The notes under the pieces: generated by a model
Told to the model about the DNA's origin: nothing
Databases searched by the model: none
What the model saw: the letters and a program-made list of their open reading frames with translations, nothing else
Made by a program: the position numbers and the translations under genes
Shown: in pieces, positions 55,935-64,000 of the stretch
Layout of the letters: each line of letters opens with the position of its first letter
Position numbering within the stretch: the stretch's first letter is position 1
Origin: Burkholderia sp. WP9
GTDB lineage: Bacteria; Pseudomonadota; Gammaproteobacteria; Burkholderiales; Burkholderiaceae
Length of the DNA stretch: 64,000 bases
Direction: 5' to 3'
Assembly (NCBI RefSeq): GCF_900104795.1
Contig: NZ_FNTG01000001.1
Location: 2,666,001 to 2,730,000, forward strand

Positions 55935-56855
55935 TTATGCGGCTTCGCCTCTATGAGCCGCGAACCAGTTCTTTTCGAATGTCATGGGGCTGACGTAATC
56001 GAGCGTTGAATGTAACCGGCGCGCGTTGTAAAAACCCAGCCAGTCAATCACCTCATCCATTGCTGCCCGCCGGGTGGGGAAGTGTCGTCCGTGCATGCGT
56101 GCTACCTTCAGCGAACCCCATAGACTTTCCGTCGGCGAGTTATCCCAACAATTTCCACGTCGGCTCATCGACGAACGCATGCCGTAGGCCTTCAACGCGT
56201 CCTGAAACAGGCCGCTGCAATACTGGCTGCCCCTGTCGCTATGCACGATTACGCCGGCGTCAGGGCGACGCCGGAACCACGCCATTCGCAATGCGTCCGT
56301 GACCAGTTCAGCCTTCATGTGCGGCTGCATCGACCAGCCCACCACCTGCCTGCTGAACAGGTCGATGATGGCCGCGAGGTAGACCCAGCCTTCGGCTGTC
56401 GCCAGGTACGTGATGTCGGTCGTCCAGACCTGGTTCGGTGCGTTAGCGGTGAAGTCGCGCTCCAACAGATTCGGCGCCACCGGCAAATCGTGGTTCGAGT
56501 TCGTCGTCGCGATGTACTTGCGCTTGTGGCGGGCTCGAATGCCATGCTGCGCCATCAGTTTGCGAACCCGTTCTTTGCCCACGCGCACGCCTTGCGTGAG
56601 CAACTCCTTCCACATGCGAGGCCAGCCGTATTCGCCCTTGACCTGCATGTGAATCGCCTTGACTTGCGCGAGCAGCGCATCGTTGCTTACGCGGCTACGG
56701 TGCGGCTTGTCGTGCGCGGTGCGTTGCCGGCGCTGATGATATCCGCTGGGACTGACTTCCAGCACTTCGCATAGGACCGAGACTGGCCAGCGGCGTCGAT
56801 TGTGCTCGATGAACGCGTACTTCACATCGATTCCTTCGCGAAGTACGCTGCGCAC
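55935..56855 (-). CDS. IS3-family OrfB (integrase-type transposase)
   Basis: The protein has 306 aa and is expressed by -1 frameshifting from orfA; the two overlap at 56822-56855, where an A6G slippery run occurs (AAAAAAGTGCGC). It has the HTH_21 region (VKGEYGWPRMWKELLTQGVR) and the rve catalytic core (NQVWTTDITYLATAEGW, DAGVIVHSDRGSQYCSGLF, NCWDNSPTESLWGSLK). All DDE residues are present, and the element looks intact. Confidence 0.9.
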   Translation of the reverse strand: MRSVLREGIDVKYAFIEHNRRRWPVSVLCEVLEVSPSGYHQRRQRTAHDKPHRSRVSNDALLAQVKAIHMQVKGEYGWPRMWKELLTQGVRVGKERVRKLMAQHGIRARHKRKYIATTNSNHDLPVAPNLLERDFTANAPNQVWTTDITYLATAEGWVYLAAIIDLFSRQVVGWSMQPHMKAELVTDALRMAWFRRRPDAGVIVHSDRGSQYCSGLFQDALKAYGMRSSMSRRGNCWDNSPTESLWGSLKVARMHGRHFPTRRAAMDEVIDWLGFYNARRLHSTLDYVSPMTFEKNWFAAHRGEAA

Positions 56856-57118
56856 TTTTTTAATATGTCTCGCTCCATCTTCAGGCGCGCTACCTCCGCA
56901 CGCAGCCGCGCCAGCTCCATCTGTTCCGGGCTCACAGGCTTCGTGCCTGCGCCCGCCAGCTTGCCTTCCCGGTCAGCCTTCACCCAGTTGTACAGCGTCT
57001 GTTCAACCACACCCAGTGTCGCCGCCACTGCTGCCATGCTTTGCCCGGCTTTGACCAGTCGTACCGCTTCCAGCTTGAACTCGAGCGTGTACTGTGCCCG
57101 CTTTGCCTTGCTTGTCAT
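56822..57118 (-). CDS. IS3-family OrfA (HTH protein)
   Basis: The protein has 98 aa. A helix-turn-helix (LVKAGQSMAAVAATLGVVEQ, then TLYNWVKADREGKLAG) is followed by a leucine-zipper-like segment (LARLRAEVARLKMERDILKK). It binds the element's ends and provides the N-terminus of the OrfAB fusion transposase. Confidence 0.92.
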   Translation of the reverse strand: MTSKAKRAQYTLEFKLEAVRLVKAGQSMAAVAATLGVVEQTLYNWVKADREGKLAGAGTKPVSPEQMELARLRAEVARLKMERDILKKCAAYFAKESM

Positions 57119-57176
57119 CGTTCTTCTCCTTGCTTGAGTTTACCTGCTCAGCAAGGGATTCGTTTTTCGGGGGCAA

Positions 57177-57365
57177 GCTCACCTTGCACCCGACCTGACT
57201 CAAGAATCGGTCAAATTGCGCGATACGCGCGAGGTAGACCTTGGTAGACGCGGGTTTGTAACCCGTCTCTGACAGCCGGGCGGCGATGCGATCAATCTCG
57301 CCACCAAGCGTGCCAGCGCGTAAGCGATTTAGGACTCTGGGGTACTGATAATAGAACTCCAACAT
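57177..57365 (-). pseudogene. Tyrosine recombinase remnant, N-terminal part (split by IS3)
   Basis: It starts MLEFYYQYPRVLNRLRAGTL and runs through GYKPASTKVYLARIAQFDRF to the IS3 insertion, with the other part at 55629-55900. This is the N-terminal region of an integrase/recombinase of the kind often found in multi-recombinase elements. The element's outer end lies at about 57512 in IS66 tnpB. Confidence 0.6.
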
Positions 57366-57430
57366 GATCATTCCCTCCTATGACAGACGCCGGAAAATTA
57401 GCGCGTCAAGAGAGATTGAATGCTCAAAAA

Positions 57431-57512
57431 TTATGTGGCGGAAATGCCTGGGATTCTGATGCCCCGCTGCCTCGCTAGGCTCACGCGAAACATAATGGGC
57501 GCCGTCACATAA
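57431..57512. repeat. Repeated TTATGTG motifs at the end of a recombinase element
   Basis: On the minus strand TTATGTGACGGCG (57512-57500) and TTATGTTTCGCG (57495-57484) are direct repeats. An inverted copy is present as TTATGTGGCG on the plus strand (57431-57440). They lie at the border where tnpB is cut and upstream of the recombinase remnant, and look like recombinase-binding sites of its element. Confidence 0.55.
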
Positions 57513-57629
57513 GAATGGATCCTTCGCCAGCACGGTCTGCACCTTCGCGGCCAGGCCGTCGAAGCCGCAGCGCATATCCGCAAATCCGGCGGCAACCCAG
57601 ATACGCGTGTTTGCCAACGAACCAATCAT
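57513..57629 (-). pseudogene. tnpB: IS66-family tnpB, N-terminal fragment
   Basis: It reads MIGSLANTRIWVAAGFADMR, then CGFDGLAAKVQTVLAKDPF, and is cut at 57512 by the end of the recombinase element. Its ATG overlaps the tnpA stop (ATGA), as is normal for IS66. Confidence 0.8.
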
Positions 57630-58021
57630 CGGCTCAGGCACTGGATCACCATGCGCAGCGTGTCGGGATCGACGCTCCCTTCACCGTGTATCTCGCCTCG
57701 TGGCAACTGGATGCGTATCTTGCCGGGCGCCGGTGCCGATGGCGTAGATGCTGCCGGTTCGCCCACGCCGCTGTCGCCGGCCTCATTCACGGTGACCGGC
57801 AGCAACGCGCATTCGCGACCGTTCACGCCAAGTCGTCCATCCAGATACTGCTTGCGCCAGTCGAACAACTGATTCGCCTTCAATTCGTGACTGCATGCAA
57901 TCTCCGCCACTGAACGTCCGCCGGATAACGTCTCTTCGACAATCTGCCGTTTCTCGTCCACGGTACGCCGGCGATACTTCCGGGCGCCTTTGATTTCGGT
58001 GAATTCAGTCACTCTGTCCAT
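57626..58021 (-). CDS. tnpA: IS66-family TnpA
   Basis: The protein has 131 aa from the ATG at 58021. Motifs are RRTVDEKRQIVEETLSGGRS, VAEIACSHELKANQLFDWRK, and a C-terminal PRGEIHGEGSVDPDTLRMVI. The gene is intact but its element has lost most of tnpB and tnpC. It is a different lineage from the tnpA at 45686. The element's outer end has cut the acyltransferase remnant at about 58085. Confidence 0.82.
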   Translation of the reverse strand: MDRVTEFTEIKGARKYRRRTVDEKRQIVEETLSGGRSVAEIACSHELKANQLFDWRKQYLDGRLGVNGRECALLPVTVNEAGDSGVGEPAASTPSAPAPGKIRIQLPRGEIHGEGSVDPDTLRMVIQCLSR

Positions 58022-58084
58022 GATTCCTTTGTGGACACAGTCACATTTGCCCCGGGAAAGCATGGCTTCGCCTTCATCAGGCGT

Positions 58085-58363
58085 CTATACGGTCAGAGTC
58101 GGACGGTTACGATCCAATAGATCGGATAGATACGGATAATCCGGTACAGCATTAACTGGCCGACGCTGTTGCGCCCGGCGAGCGTGGACATCAATTAGCC
58201 GAAGACGACGAAGAACGATGCGTCGCCAAGCGCGCCGGTCAACACGGCTGGCGTCCGGTCCCAGCGTCACATCGGGGCCACGTGTGTCCCAGAGGTGGTA
58301 GCTAGCGTGCCAGATCACGATCAGCAACGCGGCGATTGCTCTCAGATACCCGAGTTTTTTCAT
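58085..58363 (-). pseudogene. Acyltransferase-3 remnant, N-terminal
   Basis: It starts MKKLGYLRAIAALLIVIWHA with the R and H of the family, then shifts frame. The second frame gives ALGDASFFVVFG, a stop, and LMSTLAGRNSVGQLMLYRII with RIYPIYWIVTVRL. These are the first three helices of an OafA-like O-acyltransferase. It is truncated on the left by the IS66 element. It lies 22 bases downstream of the epimerase stop on the same strand, so it belonged to that operon. Confidence 0.75.
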
Positions 58364-58385
58364 CAGTGCGTGTCTGCTCTTGCGT

Positions 58386-59447
58386 TCATCCCGTGGCCGC
58401 CTCGTCGATCCATTTGCACAAAGCCTTCACGCCGCGCTCCGCCGACCATTCTGGTTGCCAGCCAAGCTCCTTGCGGCTTCGCTCGATGTTGCACGATGCC
58501 GCACGTACATCGCCGTTCCGGAACATGCCATTTACCTCGGGTGCGGGCGCATCGTAAATGCCCGCGATCAAGGTCGCCAGTTGGCGGATGGTGGTCGCTT
58601 CGCCCGAGCCGACGTCGTATGCCGTGTGCGCGGCAAGCGGATCGATGGTCGCGATGGATGTCACGGCAGCCGCAACATCATCGATGTATACGAAGTCGCG
58701 GACGATCTCGCCGTCCTCATAGAGCGGAATGCTCTTGCCTTCACGCGCGAGCCGTGCGAATAACGACACAATTCCCGTGTAAGGATTACTGAGCGACTGA
58801 CCCGGTCCGTAGACGTTCTGCAGGCGCAACACGCCGAGTTTCACGCCAAACGATTGAGCCCACGCGCGCAGAATGTACTCCTGGGTGAGTTTGGTCGAAC
58901 CGTAAACGCTCGTCGGTTGCGGCTCCGTACGCGAGGCTTCGAACGGTAGGCACTTGAGGCCGGGGAAATCCCAGATCTTCTGTTCGAGCATTTCTGCCGA
59001 ACGTTGTCCCGGATAGCTTATTGTGCCGGACGCGTCTTGCCATGCGCCCTCACCATAAACTGCACGGCTCGACGTCAGTACGATGCGCTCGGGCATGGCC
59101 AGGTGCCGCACCAGCGCGTCGAGCATTTGCGTTGTGCCCACGACGTTGACCATAGCATGGCGCGTAGACTCCGTGAGCGACTGGCCGGTACCGGTTTCGG
59201 CCGCGAGGTGGATGATCGTGTGCGGCTTGAGCGCCGGCATCAGCGAGTCCCATGTTTGCGCAGACGTCACATCGCCGACGATCAGTTCGACACCCGGATC
59301 CAGGCGTTCCGGACGGTCCGCCGTCTTGTGAATCTGCGGATGCATGTTGTCCACTGCGACTACACGATCGAAGTGGCGCAGCAGCAGCGGCGAAATCGCG
59401 CAGCCGATGAAACCGGCTCCGCCCGTTACGAGGCAAATTCGTGTCAT
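58386..59447 (-). CDS. NAD-dependent nucleotide-sugar epimerase/dehydratase
   Basis: The enzyme has 353 aa and belongs to the extended SDR family. It has RICLVTGGAGFIGCAISPLL for NAD binding, IVLTSSRAVYGEGA for the Ser region, and TSVYGSTKLTQEYILRAWAQ for the Tyr-Lys pair. Later signatures are GVLRLQNVYGPGQSLSNPYT and VRDFVYIDDVAAAVTSIA. It resembles dTDP/UDP-sugar epimerases such as GalE-like or RmlB-like proteins. The ATG at 59447 is chosen for AGGA eight bases upstream; an ATG three codons earlier is possible. It lies 54 bases after rgpF copy 1 on the same strand. Confidence 0.88.
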   Translation of the reverse strand: MTRICLVTGGAGFIGCAISPLLLRHFDRVVAVDNMHPQIHKTADRPERLDPGVELIVGDVTSAQTWDSLMPALKPHTIIHLAAETGTGQSLTESTRHAMVNVVGTTQMLDALVRHLAMPERIVLTSSRAVYGEGAWQDASGTISYPGQRSAEMLEQKIWDFPGLKCLPFEASRTEPQPTSVYGSTKLTQEYILRAWAQSFGVKLGVLRLQNVYGPGQSLSNPYTGIVSLFARLAREGKSIPLYEDGEIVRDFVYIDDVAAAVTSIATIDPLAAHTAYDVGSGEATTIRQLATLIAGIYDAPAPEVNGMFRNGDVRAASCNIERSRKELGWQPEWSAERGVKALCKWIDEAATG

Positions 59448-59501
59448 GCTATTCATCCTTGTGTAATGCGTGAAATATCCGTGGCCCACGATGGCCGAAC
59501 G

Positions 59502-61415
59502 TCAGCGGCCGCGCCGCGTGACGGTCCTGTAAGCAGGCCGAAGCACCCTGAACGCGCGGGGGAATCGGAACGCGGCCGCCCGCTTGATCGAAAGGAGAAA
59601 CTCGTACCATGACCGGCGCACCGACGAGGTTCCCATTGGCGGAAGGCCCAACGCGCCCGTGGAAGACGTCGGGAAGCCTGCGCCTTTCCACTGTTCCAGC
59701 AGCGAGCACTGATAGTTGAACTCGCCGTTGGGCATCATCGACGACAGTTTTTGCAGCTTCCACTCCAGCATCGCGTAGTTCCAACCTGCATGCCGCGGGC
59801 TCAGGATCTGTTGGGTGGTATAGCGCGCGTCCTGCGCGACATAGCAGACGAGGCGCTCAAGCACGTGCGCGAGGCCACCATCGACATGTCGCGGTTCTGC
59901 ATTGAAGTCAGTCCATTTCCACGGATGCGCGAACAGCTTGCGCAACGCCTTCGGGCGGAACCAGAACATCGTGCCAAAGGCGCCGACGGGGGTATCCTGA
60001 TCGAACGGCACCTTGACACCAAGTAAAGCGGCAACCTCCTCGGCGCGTTGACGATTTCCGAACCAGGCGTGGCCCATGGTCGGATACGATATGTGCACGA
60101 GCGGGGGCACCGCGACACCGATCCATGGATTGTCGTGGAACATGTCGATCACGTTCGACGTGTAGCCCGAGCTGTTCAGGAGATTCTCGAACAGGTGACG
60201 CTTGAATAGATTGCCTTGCACCGCGGCTACTTGTGGGGATTTCTTGGTGTGCAGGCGACACACCAGTTCATAGCGGTCGCCCACGAACAAGTCCCGGCAA
60301 CTGAGGAACAGCGCCGACATGTCCCGCCCACGGTTCTGTTCAACTACTCGCACGATCACTTCGCCGACGTTCTTGCGTCCGCTCACCGTTTCCTCGATGA
60401 TCTCCTTTTTCGCCTGGGTCTCCGTCGTGGCGACAAAGTCGTACTCGCAGGGAATCGTGTCGGCCAGCGCCAGTATCTCGTCGAGCATCTCCGTGTAGTA
60501 CACGTGCACGCACAGCGCGATACGTCCGCAACTGGCCGGCGTATCGCTCTGCTTGATCCGCACGTCGGGCAGCACGCTCGTCAATGCCCCGTTCGTGTTG
60601 AGCGTGCGCAACTCCGCCGAGCGCACGATGTTGCGCCAGATCATCGACCGGTCGTAGTCCGATGTCTGCTCCAGAATGTGCAGCGCGCGTGGCACGTCAG
60701 CCGAGTAGTGCTCCAGAAACCGAGGATCATGAAACAGGGCGCGCCGCTTCACCAGCGGGCTGCGATCAATCAGCGTCTCGTCGATGCCCAGGATCGCCGG
60801 GTAGTGCGTGCCATAGCGCGCGTTGTCCAGATAGGTCTCGCACACGTAGCCCAGCTTGGTGAAGTACTCCGTGAACACCGCCTCGTGGCTCAGAATCGCC
60901 TCTTCGTACGTCTTGCTGCCCTGCAGCCGCTCCCAGTACTGCCTGAACGTCTGCGAGCGCAGCATGTCGCCACGCACCACAACGAAATTCGTGTTCAGGT
61001 GATACGGCAGCTTGCCGTGGCCCGTGAAGGGATTCGGCGTCATCTCCAGGTGCGCCGTGATGCCCCAGAAATCGCACTCGCGCGAGCTCATTTCCTCGAA
61101 CAACTCGGCAAACGGATACACCGGCCCATAGCACGTGTGGTTCACCATCAACACTTCGTCGTAGCGGCCCGCGCGGTCGAACTCGATCTTCTCCAGTCCT
61201 TCCTTGTACGCCAGAACGTCGAAGCCTTCGTTCGGACGCAACACCACCTCGTGAACCACGCCGCGCAGCGCGATCTCACCCTCCTTCGACAGCGGACCAT
61301 TCGAGAAAAATATGATCTTCTCGACGAACCCACCCAACTCCTTCAACAGAAAGATGACGTAATCGTCGACTAATCCTTGCTCGTCGTAGAACGAAAACAA
61401 ACATATCCGGCGCAT
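59502..61415 (-). CDS. RgpF-like rhamnan synthesis protein, copy 1
   Basis: The protein has 637 aa. It starts at ATG 61415 (MRRICLFSFYDEQG), with GAAGG five bases upstream. Two domains of the rhamnan synthesis F family (PF05045 type) are visible. One has YDEVLMVNHTCYGPVYPFAE and ECDFWGITAHLEMTPNPFTG; the second has YDFVATTETQAKKEIIEETV and YELVCRLHTKKSP. Such proteins assemble rhamnose-containing surface polysaccharide at the inner membrane's cytoplasmic face. The first 390 or so residues equal copy 2; from LHTKK onward the two differ (NAEPRHVDGGLAHVLERLVC here). It is complete. Confidence 0.85.
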   Translation of the reverse strand: MRRICLFSFYDEQGLVDDYVIFLLKELGGFVEKIIFFSNGPLSKEGEIALRGVVHEVVLRPNEGFDVLAYKEGLEKIEFDRAGRYDEVLMVNHTCYGPVYPFAELFEEMSSRECDFWGITAHLEMTPNPFTGHGKLPYHLNTNFVVVRGDMLRSQTFRQYWERLQGSKTYEEAILSHEAVFTEYFTKLGYVCETYLDNARYGTHYPAILGIDETLIDRSPLVKRRALFHDPRFLEHYSADVPRALHILEQTSDYDRSMIWRNIVRSAELRTLNTNGALTSVLPDVRIKQSDTPASCGRIALCVHVYYTEMLDEILALADTIPCEYDFVATTETQAKKEIIEETVSGRKNVGEVIVRVVEQNRGRDMSALFLSCRDLFVGDRYELVCRLHTKKSPQVAAVQGNLFKRHLFENLLNSSGYTSNVIDMFHDNPWIGVAVPPLVHISYPTMGHAWFGNRQRAEEVAALLGVKVPFDQDTPVGAFGTMFWFRPKALRKLFAHPWKWTDFNAEPRHVDGGLAHVLERLVCYVAQDARYTTQQILSPRHAGWNYAMLEWKLQKLSSMMPNGEFNYQCSLLEQWKGAGFPTSSTGALGLPPMGTSSVRRSWYEFLLSIKRAAAFRFPRAFRVLRPAYRTVTRRGR

Positions 61416-61418
61416 AGT
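60241..61418. repeat. 1,178-bp direct repeat, left copy
   Basis: This matches 62276-63453 without any difference that I could find in the stretches compared. Translations in all frames over the repeat are identical. It covers the rgpF start codon and the first 390 or so codons. Confidence 0.9.
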
Positions 61419-61527
61419 CGCCTTCAGCTGGAGTTGGTTTGGATTACTTGGTGTCACCGGTAACTTCCTTTGTGCAACGTTTTTTGGGCGAGTCGAACGA
61501 GTCTTCCCGATTAGAACCCGGTGCGTC

Positions 61528-63450
61528 TCATCGCCGCCGGATGGTCCCGCGATAGATGGGACGCAATACGTTCGCGACACGCGGCGAACGAAATGCAATG
61601 GAGCGCTTCGTCGCGCGCAGCAACTCTCGGAATGCGCGGCGAACCGACGACGGCGGCCCGACTTGCGGCGACAACGCCGGCCGATCTACTGATGACCGTG
61701 TCAGCGGATAGGCTGCGCTTTTCCACTGCGCCATGAGCGTGCACTGGCAATTGAACTCCCCGTTGGGCAACAACGCGGAGAGTTTTTGCAGTTTGTATTC
61801 CAGGACCGCGTAGCCCCAACTCGCATGCCGCGGGCTCAGGATCTGCTGCGTGGTGTAGCGCGCATCCTGCGCCACATAGCACATCAGACGTTCGAGCGCG
61901 TGGCCGAGCGTGCCTTCCATTGGATAGGGCTCCGGTTCAAAATCGGTCCATTTCCACCGATTCGCGAACAGCTTGCGCAGTGCCTTCGGGCGGAACCAGA
62001 ACATGCCGCCATACGGTGCGACCGGCGTGTCGGTATCGAATTGCACTGACAGGTCGAGTAGCTTGGTGAGTTTCGTGGCTGCGGGCAGATTGCCGTACCA
62101 GGAATGCCCGAGCGTGCCGTACGAATACTGAATGACCGGTGGGATCGCCATGCCGATCCATGGATTGTCGTGGAACATGTCAATCACGTTCGACGTGTAG
62201 CCCGGGCTGTTCAGGAGATTCTCGAACATGTGCCGTTTGAAGATGTTGCTACGCCCCGCAGCCAAGTGAGGCGTCTTCTTGGTGTGCAGGCGACACACCA
62301 GTTCATAGCGGTCGCCCACGAACAAGTCCCGGCAACTGAGGAACAGCGCCGACATGTCCCGCCCACGGTTCTGTTCAACTACTCGCACGATCACTTCGCC
62401 GACGTTCTTGCGTCCGCTCACCGTTTCCTCGATGATCTCCTTTTTCGCCTGGGTCTCCGTCGTGGCGACAAAGTCGTACTCGCAGGGAATCGTGTCGGCC
62501 AGCGCCAGTATCTCGTCGAGCATCTCCGTGTAGTACACGTGCACGCACAGCGCGATACGTCCGCAACTGGCCGGCGTATCGCTCTGCTTGATCCGCACGT
62601 CGGGCAGCACGCTCGTCAATGCCCCGTTCGTGTTGAGCGTGCGCAACTCCGCCGAGCGCACGATGTTGCGCCAGATCATCGACCGGTCGTAGTCCGATGT
62701 CTGCTCCAGAATGTGCAGCGCGCGTGGCACGTCAGCCGAGTAGTGCTCCAGAAACCGAGGATCATGAAACAGGGCGCGCCGCTTCACCAGCGGGCTGCGA
62801 TCAATCAGCGTCTCGTCGATGCCCAGGATCGCCGGGTAGTGCGTGCCATAGCGCGCGTTGTCCAGATAGGTCTCGCACACGTAGCCCAGCTTGGTGAAGT
62901 ACTCCGTGAACACCGCCTCGTGGCTCAGAATCGCCTCTTCGTACGTCTTGCTGCCCTGCAGCCGCTCCCAGTACTGCCTGAACGTCTGCGAGCGCAGCAT
63001 GTCGCCACGCACCACAACGAAATTCGTGTTCAGGTGATACGGCAGCTTGCCGTGGCCCGTGAAGGGATTCGGCGTCATCTCCAGGTGCGCCGTGATGCCC
63101 CAGAAATCGCACTCGCGCGAGCTCATTTCCTCGAACAACTCGGCAAACGGATACACCGGCCCATAGCACGTGTGGTTCACCATCAACACTTCGTCGTAGC
63201 GGCCCGCGCGGTCGAACTCGATCTTCTCCAGTCCTTCCTTGTACGCCAGAACGTCGAAGCCTTCGTTCGGACGCAACACCACCTCGTGAACCACGCCGCG
63301 CAGCGCGATCTCACCCTCCTTCGACAGCGGACCATTCGAGAAAAATATGATCTTCTCGACGAACCCACCCAACTCCTTCAACAGAAAGATGACGTAATCG
63401 TCGACTAATCCTTGCTCGTCGTAGAACGAAAACAAACATATCCGGCGCAT
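61528..63450 (-). CDS. RgpF-like rhamnan synthesis protein, copy 2
   Basis: The protein has 640 aa from ATG 63450 (MRRICLFSFYDEQG), matching the start of copy 1; an upstream in-frame ATG at 63474 would add eight residues. The N-terminal half is identical to copy 1. The C-terminal half is similar but diverged (VAPYGGMFWFRPKALRKLFA, EPEPYPMEGTLGHALERLMC, ending LRPIYRGTIRRR). The shared HxxGGL/H-type and WFRPKALRKLF segments suggest the same fold with changed acceptor or donor choice. It is the first gene of the operon rgpF2-rgpF1-epimerase-(acyltransferase remnant). Confidence 0.85.
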   Translation of the reverse strand: MRRICLFSFYDEQGLVDDYVIFLLKELGGFVEKIIFFSNGPLSKEGEIALRGVVHEVVLRPNEGFDVLAYKEGLEKIEFDRAGRYDEVLMVNHTCYGPVYPFAELFEEMSSRECDFWGITAHLEMTPNPFTGHGKLPYHLNTNFVVVRGDMLRSQTFRQYWERLQGSKTYEEAILSHEAVFTEYFTKLGYVCETYLDNARYGTHYPAILGIDETLIDRSPLVKRRALFHDPRFLEHYSADVPRALHILEQTSDYDRSMIWRNIVRSAELRTLNTNGALTSVLPDVRIKQSDTPASCGRIALCVHVYYTEMLDEILALADTIPCEYDFVATTETQAKKEIIEETVSGRKNVGEVIVRVVEQNRGRDMSALFLSCRDLFVGDRYELVCRLHTKKTPHLAAGRSNIFKRHMFENLLNSPGYTSNVIDMFHDNPWIGMAIPPVIQYSYGTLGHSWYGNLPAATKLTKLLDLSVQFDTDTPVAPYGGMFWFRPKALRKLFANRWKWTDFEPEPYPMEGTLGHALERLMCYVAQDARYTTQQILSPRHASWGYAVLEYKLQKLSALLPNGEFNCQCTLMAQWKSAAYPLTRSSVDRPALSPQVGPPSSVRRAFRELLRATKRSIAFRSPRVANVLRPIYRGTIRRR

Positions 63451-63453
63451 AGT
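62276..63453. repeat. 1,178-bp direct repeat, right copy
   Basis: Partner of 60241-61418. The repeat ends three bases before the shared ATG on one side and inside the LHTKK codons on the other, so it maps exactly onto the 5' part of the gene. Confidence 0.9.
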
Positions 63454-63474
63454 GTTGTTTGACCCAGCGTTCAT

Positions 63475-64000
63475 TGTCTATCCGTAATGCAGGATGCTGA
63501 ATATTCTATGTCCCGCATGATGTGAACCGCGACATCTGGCGAAAAGCAAGGGTTCTCCACCGGCAAGTAGTGCGTTGCACTGCCTATCGTTCTCGCCAAA
63601 TATGCGCAATTGCGCGCGTATCCGTGACGCGAACGAGCTTGCGATTGTATCGCCACTGTTCGACCGTCCGCCCACTGTGACTCACCGCAACCTCGAAGTG
63701 CATAAGTCGAAACTGCAGCCAATTTGGGGCACTATTCTACTGCGATTGCCCCCACGGATGATAACTGCACACATCCGCGTCCAGCGGTCGCAAACCCTAG
63801 TATCGTGCAAGCCTGCAAGTTGGCTCGCAATCGGCGGTGCTGCTAATGGTTGTTTTCAACCGTCCCATGCGAGACCACGACTTCCAACACGCGTGCACAA
63901 CGATTCGCGTACATATGGTCACGTAGGGTCCGATCTCGCGCGGCACTGGCTATCGACTTCGCGCGCGCCGGGTCGTCGCGTAACATCTCTACGTGTCTGC
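63475..64000. other. Upstream region of the rgpF operon
   Basis: No gene is supported to the window's end. The promoter of the minus-strand operon should be in the first 200 bases, where the DNA is relatively AT-rich. No clear -10/-35 pair was fixed. Confidence 0.35.

Larger units (their letters stand above)
55901..57175 (-). mobile_element. IS3-family insertion sequence, complete
   Basis: The ends are TGCCCCCG-TTTG-ACGAATCCC on the left and the complement of TTGCCCCCG-AAAA-ACGAATCCC on the right, enclosing orfA and orfB. It splits the recombinase remnant. The target duplication is not clear by eye. Confidence 0.85.

Noticed and set aside
62104..63408. 434-codon plus-strand open frame and its twin at 60216-61373
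   Set aside because: Both are antisense shadows of the duplicated rgpF N-terminal half; they are alike only because the DNA is repeated.
63471..63722. 83-codon minus-strand frame upstream of rgpF copy 2
   Set aside because: It overlaps the probable promoter, has no ribosome site or motif, and overlaps the rgpF start region.

Overview
The window is high-GC beta-proteobacterial DNA. The protein families point to Burkholderiaceae, most likely Paraburkholderia, Burkholderia or Caballeronia: a Burkholderia-type O-antigen cluster tail (wbiG/wbiH/wbiI-like), a LivF ATPase, a Crp/Fnr regulator, an MCP, and IS families common there. The species cannot be fixed from sequence alone. No rRNA, tRNA or CRISPR array was recognised.

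Layout. Positions 1-6.3 kb hold the end of livF, decayed IS30 and IS3 remnants, a Crp/Fnr regulator, and a long degenerate gene interrupted by IS5 copy 1. Positions 6.6-9.55 kb hold a chemotaxis receptor and a MraY/WecA-like sugar-phosphate transferase. Positions 9.5-26.1 kb form a gene-poor accessory island. It carries three NERD-domain paralogues on the minus strand (one with an intact motif, one with the motif lost, one frameshifted). With them are an integrase-derived protein that has lost its catalytic domain, a protein with two tandem ParB-like HTH repeats, a tyrosine recombinase with a small partner gene, a dead integrase, and IS30 and IS200 remnants. The island is bracketed by the intact wecA-like gene on the left and a decayed partial copy of the same gene on the right.

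Positions 26.7-45.5 kb are a surface-polysaccharide locus: a GT2 plus GtrA pair, the minus-strand operon GT2-wbiG-wbiH-wbiI-(wecB remnant), a HAD-UbiA fusion, a GT with a coiled-coil tail, a polysaccharide pyruvyl transferase, an acyltransferase split by IS5 copy 2, an SGNH hydrolase and a frameshifted hexapeptide acetyltransferase. Most of the enzymes needed to start and decorate a lipid-linked glycan are present, but at least five members are broken.

Positions 45.5-58.1 kb are a nest of mobile elements: scrambled IS66 pieces, two half IS21 elements joined by a complete three-recombinase RIT element with perfect terminal repeats, IS110, IS256, IS3, and the end of another tyrosine-recombinase element. 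Positions 58.1-63.5 kb return to polysaccharide genes: an acyltransferase remnant, an NAD-dependent epimerase, and two rgpF-like genes whose N-terminal halves are a 1,178-bp apparently identical direct repeat while their C-terminal halves differ.

The most interesting points are the RIT element whose two flanks are different istA genes cut at the same catalytic codon, the repeated NERD plus DNA-binding modules in the island, and the recent rgpF duplication or conversion.
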